DNA of 64,000 bases from NCBI GenBank assembly GCA_030063045.1, contig JAQSEB010000159.1, positions 558,001 to 622,000 on the forward strand, given 5' to 3'. How positions within the stretch are numbered: position 1 is the stretch's first letter; each line of letters starts with the position of its first letter. The DNA is from Pratylenchus scribneri (lineage: Eukaryota; Nematoda; Chromadorea; Rhabditida; Pratylenchidae). The position numbers and the translations under genes are program-made. Shown here piece after piece: positions 46,346 through 59,300 of the stretch. The notes below the pieces were generated by a model, which was given only the letters and a program-made list of their open reading frames with translations, ran no database searches and had not been told where the DNA came from.

Positions 46346-46407
46346 GATTATTAAAAAGAAGAATAAAATTGAGAATAAATTAAAAAAAATTTATTGGATT
46401 CCATTTT

Positions 46408-47553
46408 TATGGGCCTGCATTTTTTTAACCCGTACTTTCAATTTTTTTAACCCGTAAAAAATAGGAACATTTTTTTAACCCGTACTTTCAATTCTTTTAA
46501 CCCGTAAAGATTTCCCTTCTTCTCTGCTCTCTTCCTCATGCCTATCTCTCATCCCCTTTGCTCTCGTGCCATTCCTGGGATGCTCGGAAGTCAAAAAGAA
46601 GGTGCATGGGATATCCGGATATATGGGGATTAAGGAAGATTAAGGGGGATTAAGCCTCGAAATGGATGCGGAATGGCCCGGAAGGCCATGGGAACATCGG
46701 AGAAGTGTAACAGAGGCCCGGAGAGTGCGCGAGATTAAGCCGGATATAGGGGGATTAAGGTGGATATGAGGGGATTAAGTCGGATTAAGGCCTGGAATCG
46801 ATTGGCGCGAGCCCGGTTTGGGCTGTTTTGCTTCCGGCTTCGCGAGATTCCTATGCTTCGAACCCCTAACCCTAATCCCTAGCCCCAACTAAGCTTAATC
46901 CGGCTTAATCCTCCTTTATCCACCTTAATCCCCTATATCCGGCTATATCCCGCGTGCTCCGAACCCCTAAATCCCTAGCCCCTAGATCCCATGCCGCCCC
47001 TAACCATAACCCTAATCCCTAGCCCCTAACTAATCTTAATCCGACTTAATCCCCTCATATCCACCTTAATCCCCCTATATCCGGCTTAATCTCGCGCACT
47101 CTCCGGGCTTCTATTACACTTTCCCGAACTTCCAATGGCCTTCCAGGCCATTTCCCATCCATTTCGGGACTTAATCCCCCTATATTCACCTTAATCCCCC
47201 TATATCCACCTTAATCCCCCTATATCCGGCTTAATCCCAGGCACTCTCCGGGCCTCTATTACAATTCCCCAATCTTCCAATGGCCTTCCGGGCCATTTCC
47301 CATCCATTTTGGGGCTTAATCCCCCAAATCCCCCAAATCCACCTTAATCTCTCTATATCCGGGTATATCCCGCGCACCCCCGGAATCGTTTATATAAGCA
47401 AGAGAGCAAAGGGGATGAGAGATAGGCATGAGGAAGAGAGCAGAGAAGAAGGGAAATCTTTACGGGTTAAAAGAATTGAAAGTACGGGTTAAAAAAATTT
47501 TCCTATTTTTTACGGGTTAAAAAAATTGAAAGTACGGGTTAAAAAAAATATAT
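46408..47553. mobile_element. 1.1 kb GC-richer palindrome with TTTAACCCGT arms
   Basis: Outer arms of about 150 bp: TTTTTTAACCCGTACTTTCA repeats, then TTTCCCTTCTTCTCTGCTCT and CATGCCTATCTCTCATCCCC, inverted exactly at the right end. The interior is itself inverted and made of CTTAATCCCCCTATATCCGG-like units plus CCCTAACCCTAATCCCTAG. Its base composition is unlike the neighbourhood. No ORF of note. Confidence 0.8.
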
Positions 47554-48112
47554 GCCCATTTTTATTAAGGTAATTTGATTTATTTAATGGAATGGGGAAT
47601 TTGAAAAATTTTTATATGTTCTTTCTAATTCATTGCTTTTTTTGGTTTTAAAAATATTTAAATAAAAATTCTTAAAAAATTGTGCTTACAAAAAGAAGGA
47701 ATAAAAAGATAGGATTGTGGAAAATGATGGTGCTTAATAAAAATAAATTTTCCGCGGCTACTTTCGACAAGCAACAAAAACCTATTCAACCCCGCGCTCA
47801 TGCCTGATAATCCAACAATTGCTTGGAGTCAAGTAATAAATAAAATCTGGAGAAAATATAAATTGAAATTAAAATTATTTCCTAATTTTCGACACAACAA
47901 CGAAAACACGCCAAAATTTATGCTCCAATTTAAAATACATAATGCTAAAAATTCACAAGAAATTTTTTAATTGTCCCATAGAAAAATAATAATTCGGAAA
48001 AAATTTGAAAACTCTCCAAAGTTATAAAATTGAAATCCAATAAAATTTGCCAACAATATTGTCTTTAAAAATGTTATCAATAATTTGTTTCATTTTCTTC
48101 CATCCAAAATAA

Positions 48113-51100
48113 TTAATTCTTCTTCGCATAACAAATTTGCACATCGTTAACATCTTTTTGTTGGAATATATTATCGGTCAAAAATGTCATAGGCAACGGT
48201 TTTCTTATTTGAAATTTTCGTCGGTTTTCTTGGAAATTTTTTCTATCCTCTTTGTTATAATGTTTTTTATCATTTCGATCGTTCAAGGTACTTTCCATTA
48301 AAATCAATTGTTTCGATTGATTTCCGTATGATTTGATTAAATCCGTTGTCATTTTTATGGAGCCTGGAAATTTATTTGAAGAATAAATATTTGTATTGAA
48401 TATGGTTAAATAATAATGTCTTTAATAAATGTGTTTAAAGCATACAATTGAGTATAATTATTAGAGTGACTTCGTCAGGGCCCATTTCAGCAACTTTACT
48501 AGGAATTTCAACTAAATTTTCTTCAGTCTCATCGTCGCTTAAAATTGTTGTATATCCGTATTCTCCTTCCAAGAATTTTTTCTCAGACTCATGAAAATGC
48601 TTTTCTTCGATTGTGACATGCGCCCTAGGGACTTTGAAAAGATCAGCCAGCTGTGTTTTGAAAATTAGTTGAAATAATATTTTTTACATTTTTATATTAA
48701 ATCTCTTAAATAAGGTTTTAAACTTTTTGAAATTAATTATTTAAAAATCGAGTTTAAAAATTTCAAGAAATAAAATTGAAATAAATGTACAGTACAATTT
48801 TTTTTCAATAATCACAATATTTAATGCTTAATTTATTCACAATATTTATAAGACCAAACCAATATTTTGGTAATATACCCTAAAAACTAATTCTACAGGA
48901 AACACATTTCCGGATTTGTAAAAAATTTATTTTTAACCGGAAAATACATTACCGGAATTGATAAAAATTAACTCACTCGTTTGACCAATGCTAATTTATA
49001 GATGGCAAATATTTGGCGTTGTTTACTATCAAGTTTGGTAAAAAAAAATCCAGGAACAGGAATAAAAAAAGGTCCACTGAGCACTCCTTTTTTAAGGATT
49101 TCCAATGCAGCCACATGTTCATCACGTAACTTTTTATCATATATGTATTGTGTATCTTGTTGACGCAAACTGCCCGCTCCAATTAGTCGAATGTATTTTA
49201 AACGCCTTCCTTGAAGTCCTCCTCGGATTAATTTGACAATTTCAAGACTAAAATTTTTAATCGATAATATTATTAATATTTACAAATTACATATTATACA
49301 TTACACATTAAGAAAATTTACCAAAAAAAATTTAAGAAAATTTACCCAATAAAATTTCTGAATTTATTAAAATTATTGAATTATTCCAGAAGTACTTTTT
49401 TAAAAGATTTGTACTTTTTTTTTTGACTTTGGTGTATTTTTTGTACTTTTTTTCACAAAATTATGAAAAAATGGTAAAATTCGTGGCTATTTTTAGCTTA
49501 AATTTTTCATTGCGCGGCTTTTTTTTGGCTCAAATTTTTCGCTGCGCGGCTAATTTTGGTTTACATTTTTCACCTGCAGAGCGAAAAATTGTAAAAATTT
49601 CTTCTAAAAAAACATGTTTAAAAAATTTTAATCAATTTATATTAGCTTAAAATTGAAAATCTTTTTTTTGATACTAAAATCTTTTTTTTCAAGGCTAATG
49701 TACTTTTTCTGAAAAAAATGTGCGCCCTCTGATATATTCCCATAAAATTATTGAAATTATTCCGCATTAACAAATTTTTAAAGTAACATAAGGTGATTGT
49801 GAGTACTAATAATCAAAAAGTAATGAAAATTCAGTTTGGACCAATTTAGTCAACAGTAAAATGCAAATATTACTAATAAGTAAAATTTTTTAGATGAATT
49901 CTATAAATTTAAAAGGAAATTTTTTCTACAAAATAATCCGAATGAATAATAGATATAAATTCAATTTATTTATTTTAAGCTCATAAAATATTCCTTAACT
50001 CACATTGTTTTTTGAGGATCTTTGTCCAGATGATCTACTGCATCATTTATAAGACTTTCATATTCATCATTTGTTTCAGGCAACTTAAAAAATTAAATAT
50101 AAATTAAATTTTTTTTTTTAAATTCACCTCAATTATTTGAGTCAAAAATTTTCCGTCTAAATAAAAAAATTCAAAAATTAATTAATTTAAAATTAATTAA
50201 TTTACATGGAAATTTGGTAAGGTTCTCGTACAAATATTTCGCCCGCTCATCTGTACGTTCCCTATCGACTGTGGCCATAAAATCCGAGGAAGTACCAGTG
50301 TCGGCGGATTTGTTCTTTTCTAATTTCTTTTGACCCTCTTCTTCAAGATTTTGTGGTAAATCTCCAAAATCGGCCAATTCGGATTGTTCCGTTTTCTTTC
50401 CTTTGGCATTGGCAACTCCTGTCTTCTTCTTTTTATTTTTATTTCTATTTTTAGTCCCTCTTCGTAACTGGCCTAATAAGATGAAGATTAATAATAATAA
50501 AATAAAAAAATAACAATATTTTGTAGTATTCTCTAATGAGAAAATGGTAATATATAAATCCTAATATTCGCTTCTACAAATCATTCAAAATTTACCATTT
50601 TTATTTGCCCAATTAAAAAAAAACAAAATTTTTTCCTTATTACCAGAATTTTTGCTTTCCCTTTGTTGTTGTTTCACATCGCTGTTTTCATTTTCACCAA
50701 CATTTCCCTTCATTCCAATTTCACTCATCAGCAATGAAGTAGATGACGAGCTTTCCCTCTCCTCCTTTGGGGATTGTTTATTACTTTCTTCTAATGTAAT
50801 TTTAGCTTCATCTTCCTCGACTAAATCTGCCCAGCTAGTCTTTTTGTTCTCGGCTTTTGATGACGATTCTTGCACCGAGGTAGTCCCATCACTTTTATCA
50901 GAAGCCGCTAATTCTCCTTTCTGCTGATGAAGATTCGATGTATCAGAATTTGTTTTTGATTCATTCTTTTCCATATATTTATCATAATCAATTGTTCCAA
51001 AGTGTATATTTTCCTGATTGTCCCGGTGATCTTTACTATTTACTGATGAAGGTTTTACAGACAAATCTTCATTATTAAACGTGGAAGGATGATTGTGGCT

Positions 51101-53541
51101 CGTTGAATCTAAAATTAGATTAATTTTTACACAATTTGTATACAATTTTCCAAACTTGCCTTCTGCATGATCAATAATTGGCTTTGGTTTTGATTCAGTT
51201 TTCGATGGTTTACTTATTCTTACTTTTGTTCTTGATGTTAATCCATCCAGCAGAGACATAGAGCTAAAAATAGGTTGCAATTAAAATTATCACTATTTTG
51301 ATAAAAAAGAAATAATTTGTCATTTCACAATATTCAAACATTCACGCACCTTCTTCTTGCCTCTTGGAACTGATTTTGGTTATTTTGAATTTGCCCTCCC
51401 AATGCAGTCGATGGTATTGGTATAGCAGGAATGGCCGAATGAAAAGATGGTACAGCATATTGCTGTGCTGATTGATATTGATATGCCAACGGATGTTGGG
51501 GTACAACATGAATGCCCGATTGGAGAGATGCGGCAGGGTTGGCAGACATATCCCAATGCAAATTTTGAGGATCATAATGGGTCGACCCATATGCCAAAGG
51601 CAAGGGCGCAGCAGGAATTCCCGATTGGATATGTGGTAACACAGGAGTGGCATTTCTTGCTATATTCAAAGTTTGTGGAACATAAGGAGTCGCCAAGTGT
51701 GACAATGAAGAGTGCATAGCTGCTGGGATGTCCGGTTGCGTATGAGGTACAAAAGGAGTGGCAGAACTCGATAAATGCGATGTTTTTGCGGCATAATTCT
51801 GAGCATAGAATTTAAATAAAAATGTATAATAATTTAAGTGAATTGAGGGGAAACAAAAAAAAATCAAATTTAGGTCTTAAAAATGAAAAATGGGAAAAAC
51901 AATGCACCAAAGTCATGGGTTCAATTCCCGGCAAAATCAAAAAATATTTTTTAAATTTGATTTTGACCTGGTATTATAAGAAAATTTTAAAAATTTTTAT
52001 AATTAAAAAGTATTTTAAAAAATTTACCTGGAATTGTTGCGACTGATTCTTTGATTTGTGGCGAGGCGGCAAATTGTACCGAGGTTCTGCGGCCAAATGG
52101 ACTTTTGCTTTTCGGTCATAGATAATCGGATTTGGATCACTTTACATTTTTGTAGTAAATAAATTTAAAAATTTTTTTAAATTACCTGCATGCTTTTTCT
52201 GCGTCTTTTGCATCTTTCATCGTCACAAATCCATAGCCTTGACCTTCGATAACCACGACCTGAAATTATTATATTTTATAAATGAAATTCACTGTGAATT
52301 ACGTTTTCAATTTCGCCAAATTTTTGAAAATAATTTCGCAATGCTCGATTTGGTGTGGCTTTTGGTATGTTGCCGACGAATATTTTTCTTAAGGCCATGC
52401 CATCATCATTCCCTGTCAGATTTTAAAATTTGATAAAATTTTAAATTATTTACTCTATTTTAAATCTATTCATTTTATATTTTATAGATTATTTTTTACT
52501 TCATTGTATATTTTTAATTAAATATGATTTGCTTTAAGAGAAAATTAGAGCGATGAGAAAACGAATTAAATTACTTTTAATTAATTTATTTTTTACCTCA
52601 TTATATAATTTTAATTAAATATGACTTGCTTTAAAAGAAAATTAGCGCGATAAGTAAACGAATTAAAAATTATTTTTAAATTAATTAAGAATTTATATAA
52701 GGTCGAAAAAGTTTAATATATGGCCTAAAATATTTCATAATTATATATCAGACTTCAGTCTCAGTCATATTAGGCAAAAGCTTGGCCTTATGTGTACTTT
52801 CTTTAAGAGTCCTTTAATGAAAGTTTCTTGTACAGTTTTCATTAATGAAAGAACTTTGAAATTCATTATATTCATTCATTAATAAAATTTAAAATTTTGA
52901 TGAAAGTTTTCTTTAATGTAAGTTTTTTTGATGTGTTGTGTATACTTACTTTTATAAAAGTGCCCAAACTTGTACGTTTCTTTAACCAAAATTTAGTTAA
53001 TAATTAAAATTTTTCATCAAAATTTTCAATTTATCACTTTTTTTTCATTTACTCTACCACATTAATCATTTGCCCTTGTGGGGTTCTAACTCATGATCTC
53101 CATAAATATATATGTATTTACCAACTGAGTCATAATTGACTTATGAATTAGATAAAATTAAAACTTTCCTTATATTTACTTTCATGAAAATGAGAATGGA
53201 CTGAATTGCTCTTTAAAATTCTTCAATTAAAAAAAAACTTTTATCAAAGTAAAAAAAAGTATACACATTACACTTTCATCTAAGTCTCTAATACAATTTC
53301 TTATACACATGGCCTAGAGAAAATGGAAGTAAAATCGTTTTAAAAATTTTTTACAGATTATAATATTATAATTTTGAAGTGAAACATGACCACTGATTTG
53401 ACGCAGTCAGTAGGATGGGAGAGAATTATGAGCTGTAACTTTAGAATTACCATTTCCAGCGCATTCCACAACAGATAACTTGGCAATCAATAAGATAAAT
53501 CCGATGAATATCATTGCCATTAAAATTTGTTGTCGACACAT
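48113..53541 (-). CDS. Predicted secreted RRM protein with disordered linkers and conserved C-terminal block, 835 aa
   Basis: Thirteen exons, all in phase: 53451-53541, 52303-52412, 52186-52259, 52028-52139, 51350-51798, 51160-51263, 50644-51108, 50206-50472, 50128-50156, 50004-50083, 48977-49247, 48446-48650 and 48113-48363. Exon 1 is a signal peptide (MCRQQILMAMIFIGFILLIA...VECAG). It joins residue 31 of an RRM (KIFVGNIPKATPNRALRNYF, then GYGFVTM and KACSDPNPIIYDRKAKVHLA) of the RBM24/38 (SUP-12) type, with the loop before GYGFVTM shortened. Then follow a Pro/Ala/Gln-rich region (130-279), acidic segments including KKTSWADLVEEDE, a Lys-rich exon, and a C-terminal block shared with the next gene (IRLIGAGSLRQQ, FLEGEYGYTTILSDD, MTTDLIKSYG). 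RRMs bind single-stranded RNA. Export of one would be unusual. If exon 1 is wrong, translation could begin at 52,399 (MALRKIFVG). The intron after 51160 begins GC. Confidence 0.7.
49400..49735. mobile_element. Probable hAT-like element fragment in an intron
   Basis: Contains TTTTTCGCTGCGCGGC repeats also found inside the 20,140-20,469 MITE, and TTTGTACTTTTT near the left with TGTACTTTTTC near the right. The ends are too degraded to place. Confidence 0.4.
53069..53150 (-). repeat. Degenerate tRNA-like sequence
   Basis: The minus strand reads TGACTCAGTTGGTAAA (A-box-like) and GAGTTAGAACCCC (B-box-like). It lies in intron 1 of the secreted RRM gene, between the signal peptide and RRM exons. Confidence 0.3.
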
Positions 53542-53700
53542 AATTTCAGCAATTTTCAATAAATTGAAGTGCAGTTTAATTTTTATTTTCGATGAAATTT
53601 TTGGTGGAATAATCTAAAGAATGACAATTGGCGAAATTTAAGGAATTAATGAAATTCAGCTTCAAATTGTCATTTTAAACTGGGCGCAATTTGAAACAAA
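53542..53700 (-). promoter_or_regulatory. Duplicated promoter region of the secreted RRM gene
   Basis: The 160 bp upstream of the start codon aligns with 42,134-42,300 upstream of the secreted gene at 38-42 kb: both share GATTTTTTGGCGGAATA or AAATTTTTGGTGGAATAA, then GAATTAATG, then CATTTTAA...GGGC. Two genes with different bodies thus share promoter and signal-peptide exon, so they may be expressed in the same tissue. Confidence 0.5.
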
Positions 53701-54900
53701 ACATGGGTAAACCACCAGTGCTGGCAAAAAAAATATGCTGATTTTATTGGGTAAATTATACGATTGGCCATTTTCATTGATTTTTGCGTTTTACAAGCGC
53801 GCGAAAATCATTATATAAAAATTGTCCATTGTCTTGTGATTTCAATGTTGTCAATCCGCACGCATCTAATGAAAAATTCGGCCCAAATGAAATGATTTTG
53901 ACCTATTAATATTAGCAATTTCGCCTGATTTCTCTATTTATTTACTCTCGTTCCGCCCCTCATCACCAACCATCAGGGGCAATTTTGACTGCCAAAATGA
54001 AATTCTGCCCTCAACAATGTCATTGTGGCCAATAACGATGCACGCTCGCATCTGAATTTTGGCCAATCAATTTTAGCGATTTCCTTCTTCTACCTCTCTT
54101 TATTTTCTTCTATTTCTCATCCCAATTATAAGGCATAACGAACCAGCGAATAGAAATAATATTCCTGGCTAGTGCCAATAATGGATATTCATGGCGTCTT
54201 TCCAGCCTTCCACTCGTATTAAGAGAAAAAGTGATCCATTCTCTAGGAAATTTGCCAACAATCAATCAAATCCTCTGATTTTCTCATCAGCTTTCTCATT
54301 CATCATTTTGTGTTCTCATTTTTTCTTTCTCCTCTCCTTCCATTCCTGAGGATATACCGTATGTTAGCTGGTAAATTTGAATTCTTCTTTCTTTTGTGTA
54401 GTATTAGGCCATGCCTAATTCACTCCCATTTTTTACCCTCTCTTATCTGCTTTATTTTATGAAAAGTGAATTTGGCCATACCCACCAAATCTCCATTCAT
54501 TGCGCTCACATCATTTGGGTCAATATTTTCTTTAGGTTCACATGAATTCCAATCAATGACACTGCTGGAAGACTTGATTTCAGTTTGATAGAATAGAGAT
54601 GGAGAATAGATGAAAGAAATCGCTAATAATTATCGACCATTATCCACCATTTTGGCCAATATTTTTCTTTATTGATAGTGATAGATCCAAATGAATTCAA
54701 AGAAATGGCACTTTTGAAAGACATAATTTCATTGTGCCATTCGACAATGACTATAATGAGGATGGACTGTAGAAAGAGAATAAACAATTTGAGAAAACGA
54801 GTGATCGAAAAAATTTAATTGGCCAAAATTCTCCATAGAAGCCCAATTTTTCTTAAGATGCTAGCGAGCAGCCAACAAGAATTTATGAAGTTATTCGCAA
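53690..54900. repeat. Decayed tandem tract upstream of the secreted RRM gene
   Basis: Repeats such as CCGCACGCATCTAATG, GCACGCTCGCATCTGAA, AATTTTGGCCAATCAATTTT and TTTAGCGATTT-like words mirror those of the 42,240-44,680 tract at lower identity. The rest of the interval to 55,340 is AT-rich. No gene. Confidence 0.45.
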
Positions 54901-55341
54901 AATTTTTCCAATTCCATGTAAAAATTGATTTATCAATAATTTAAAATATATTCGTAAATAATTATATATTATAAGAATTATAAATATCTCTTGATAATTT
55001 TAATAAAACAATAAAAAATCATAGAAATAGAGAGATATGATTTTGATATTATTTTAAAAAATTCTAATTAAAAATAGAGAAAGTAAATATCAGAAAAATA
55101 ATCACAAATTCAACATTTTTTGAAATTTGAGTAAGAAATTGAAAAATCAATTATTTAAAATATAATTAGTATTATTAATATACTAAAAGAATGTATATAT
55201 AGCCTGATTATTTAATAAAACAATAAGAAATTATTAAAAAAAAATGAAGGTGATGCATTTTGCATCATTTTTAAAATTCGTATTCAAAATAGATGAATTA
55301 TTTATAGGAAAAAAATCATAAATAGAAAAAGAATATTATAT

Positions 55342-56198
55342 GGTGTCAACACAATTCGTATACTCTCAATTCGTAAATCCAAATCTCCACCAAATGGGCT
55401 GGCCTATTCAACCCCAATTCCCCTTCAACCCGATTACCAAACTATCCCTCAATCCAACTGGCACCTCCAAAGAATGGAAGCAAAATGGTCTTATTACCGG
55501 TGTGACCTAAGCCTCTGGGCTTTCAGGATGCCGATCCCACAATGATTTCTATAAATGACCAACCAAAGGCCTTGATCGGCACCCAAAAGATTTACAGAGG
55601 AAAATGGTCGTTTTCTTGCCCGGTGAATTTATTTTTTTCTAGTTAATTTTTAGCACCAACCTCAGCGCCCTCTGCCCCAGCACATCCAATACAAGATTAT
55701 AAACTGAATTAATATTATTCCATCCATAATTGACATTTTCAGTATTTTAAACCTTTCCTCATCTATAAATTAGATATAGAAACTCTTTTAAACATTAGCA
55801 TACCGTTTTTTTGATTAAAATCTAAATAATATTTGCAGAGCATTGGTTTTAATTAAAATTGCAAATACGTCTAATAAACTTTAATTTTTTCCTTGATTCT
55901 GGATCTAGAAAGACCGCTACCCAGCCTGATCCGAACAAATCTATTTGGGCAATGCATTCTTTATTATAATGCCAAAGCAATTCTTGTGCAGTATAAATGT
56001 AAATACAATATGATGTAATCATTATAAATTAATTTTAATTAATTTTCTTAATTCCTTTGTATATGAATTGTGAGTATGCGAATTGACCCTATATACGAAC
56101 CAGCCCTTTATACGAACTGGAAGTCTGAGAGTGTACGAACTGGCCTAATATACGAAATTGGGTATAAGGACTGCGAGTATACGAATTATGTTGACACA
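55342..56198. mobile_element. Element with GTGTCAACACAATTCGTATA termini
   Basis: The left end GTGTCAACACAATTCGTATA is inverted at the right end as TATACGAATTATGTTGACAC. Further ACGAACTGG/ACGAATT units lie inside the right arm. About 855 bp, no ORF. It lies 3' of the gene ending at 56,358. Confidence 0.75.
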
Positions 56199-56357
56199 AA
56201 TTTAAATATTATCATAAAATAGTTAATAAATGAATTTAACCGAAAAAAATGAAAAAAATTATAGATATACAAAAGTGAATAAATGTAAGGAAAATGGAAA
56301 ATGTTCACAATCTCGATTCTCATTCCAATTTTTCTGTTGAATTTGATCTGATAAATT

Positions 56358-59300
56358 TCATTCATTCTTGTTCTCTTTTTTGGCAAACATTTTTTCAATT
56401 CCCTTTGCCCCAATAATCAACGATTCGTCCTTTGGCTGATCTGATGACGATTCTTGCACGGAAGATGATGTGCTGTCCTTTTTAGAAGTCATTAATCCTG
56501 CTTTTAATGCTTTGTAGGACGATTCAATCATCGAAGTTGCTGGACCATCACTTTTAGAAGCCAATAATGCCTCTGTTAAAACTTTGCCCATTTTTTCTTT
56601 GATTTGTTGATTCTTTTTTTCTATAATTGATGTATCTTTCACTTTATTCGGCGATTCAATGATCGGTTTCATTTCAGACGTTTCCGCTTTTAGAGTTTTG
56701 GAAGATCCTTCCCCCGAGATAGTCTTGTCATCCTTTTTGGAAGTCATTAATTCAGCTTTTCTTGCTTTGGCTTCCACTCTTTTTTCCTTCTTTTTTCGAT
56801 TCTTTTCTTGTTTACCAACAATTTTAACATCGTCTTCATTCGGCGTTGAAATATTAGCAATCATTTCCGAAATTGTTGATACCGCTTTTATTTCTTCACC
56901 TTTAGCTCTCGATTTTCCGCTTTCCTGGGTTATTTGACTTCTTTTTGGAGTAATTGAATCATCAATGTTGCTTTCATTTGACAATTTGCTGCTTTCAGAA
57001 ACGCCTTTCTGTGATGGAACATTTTCTTTAGCCGATTTGACGTTCACTTTGGCATAGCAAATTTGCACATCTTTTACATCTTTTTGTTGGAATACATGTT
57101 CCGTAAAAAATGTCGTAGGCAATGGTTTTCTTATTTGAAATTGTCGTCGATTTTCTTGGAAATTTTTTCTATCCTTATTGTTAGTATGTTTTTTAACATA
57201 TAAATCGCTCATACTACTTTCCATCAATATCAATTGTTTTTCCTTATTGTTAGTATGTTTTTTATCATATAAATCGCTCATACTACTTTCCATCAATATC
57301 AATTGTTTTGAATGCTTTCCGTATGATTTGATTAAATCCGTTGTCATTTTAATGGGGCCTGGAAAATTATTTGCAGAATAAATGTTTTTATTGAATGTAT
57401 TTAAATAATGTCTTTTATAAATGAGCCTAAAATCATACAATTGATTATAATTATCAAGGTGACATCATCCGGGCCCATTTCTGCCACATGACTAGGAATT
57501 TTAACTAAATTTTCTTTCGTCCCATCGTCGCTTAAAATTGTTGTATATCCATATTCTCCTTCCAAGAATTTTTTATCAGACTCATCAAAATGAATATCTT
57601 CGACAGTGACATGCGCCGGAGTGACTTGGAAACCTTCAGCGATCTGTATTTTAAAATGAAAACATTTTTAACAATATTAACAATAACTCATGCATCACTA
57701 AAAATTCAGGTTTATGCTTTTAGAAATTAATTATTTAAAAATTGTTTTGTTATTGGAAATTTCAATAAATAAAATGGAAAGCGAATTTTTCAATATTATC
57801 TAAATATTTTATATTACATTTATTTTGCAGCAATATTAACAATAGTATATTAAACTGATACTAATCAATAAAAACAATTCTAGAGGAAAACATTTCCGGA
57901 ATCATTATTATCGGAAATTCAAAAAGAAATTTAACCAGAAAACACAATGCCAACTGATAGATGGCAAATATTTGTCGCTGTTGACTATAAATTTTGGCAA
58001 AATGATCATTTTCAAGCTCTGTCAATGCAGCCAAATCTACATCACGCATCTCTTTATCATATATGAAGGGTTTATCTTGTTGACGCAAACTGCCCGCTCC
58101 AATCAGTCGAATGTATTTTAAATTCCTTTCTTGAAGTCCTTCTTCGATTAAATTGGCAATTTTAACGCTAAAAATTTTAACAAATTAAGAAAGTTTACCT
58201 AATAAAATCTAAGTACATCTACTCAATAAAATTAATGAAATTATTCCAATAAAATCTTGAATTTATTTCCATAAAATTTTTAGACTTAAAAGACAAACAA
58301 GCTTTTAAAAATTGATTTTTAAGAGACATAAAATTTGGCCATAATCAATTATTAACAAAAAGTTTTTTTTTTGACTTAGATTTTGGTAAGGCTAATAAGG
58401 CTGGGCTTTAAATTTAAATTCAGTTATATTATCTCCCTATTTAAGCCTCGTCGTCAGAAAAAATGTTTTTTCCATAAGAAAATGAATCCCACAAAATTTT
58501 ATGCAAAATTATCCGAATTAATAATTTTTACATAAAATCAATTTATTTATTTTAAGTCATAAAATATTATTCTATTAAGCGACTTTACTCACATTGTTTG
58601 TTCCCGATCCATCCTCAAATGATAAAATACATCCCCAAGAAGACGAGCATATTGATCATTTGTATTAGGTAACTTAAAATTAAATATAAAATTGAAATTT
58701 TTAAAAAAAATCCACCGCATTTTCACGATGTAAAAATCTTGCGACTAAATAAATATAAATTAAAAAAAATTATTGCTTAAAAATGAATTAATTTACATTG
58801 AAATTGGAACTGATAAAGACTAGTGGCCAGATATTTCGCTCGTTCCTCAATTCGTTCCTTAGCAACTCTGCCCATATTATACGAGGATGATACAGCTTCG
58901 GCGGATTTGTTTTTTGCTGATTTCTTTTGATCATCTTTCTCAAGAATTTGTGGTAAATCGCCCAAATCGGTCAATTCCCATGATTCAGCCATATTTTTTC
59001 TTACATCAACATTTTTGGCAAATCCTTTTCCATTTTTCTTCTTTTTACTTCCTTTTTTAGACTTTCCTCCGCTTTCGACTAATTGGCATAAGATAAAAAA
59101 TTAGCAGTAATAAATGAATAAATTAATTAATTTTGCAATTTCTTTATAATTTTTTAAAAATAATTTATATGAATTTAATTATTGAAATCAGCCTTTGTCC
59201 TTTGTAAAAATTGCAAAATTAATTAGTTTAAAAATTGTAAAATGGCAATTGTAATATTTCCGATATTTCTAAAAACTAATCTGATTCAAATGTTATTTAA

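Larger units (their letters stand above)
42131..48112. other. Long gene-free interval of repeats and foldback elements
   Basis: Six kil­obases without a credible gene. In order: the promoter side of the 38-42 kb gene, a degenerate tandem tract (42,240-44,680) interrupted by a hAT MITE (43,328-44,030), a minisatellite-bearing palindrome (44,680-45,680), a relic of the RRM-family C-terminal block near 46,280-46,345, and a GC-richer 1.1 kb palindrome (46,408-47,553). The remainder to 48,112 is AT-rich. Confidence 0.55.

Noticed and set aside
51900..51950. B-box-like GGTTCAATTCCCGG
   Set aside because: No A box or acceptor arms nearby, so it is insufficient even for a tRNA-like call.
57936..58167. 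GAGS...RDVDLAA in the C-terminal block looks like a nucleotidyltransferase GS-x(n)-DxD motif
   Set aside because: The paralogue has RDEHVAA at the same place, the spacing is unusual and no other palm-domain features are visible. Too weak to name.
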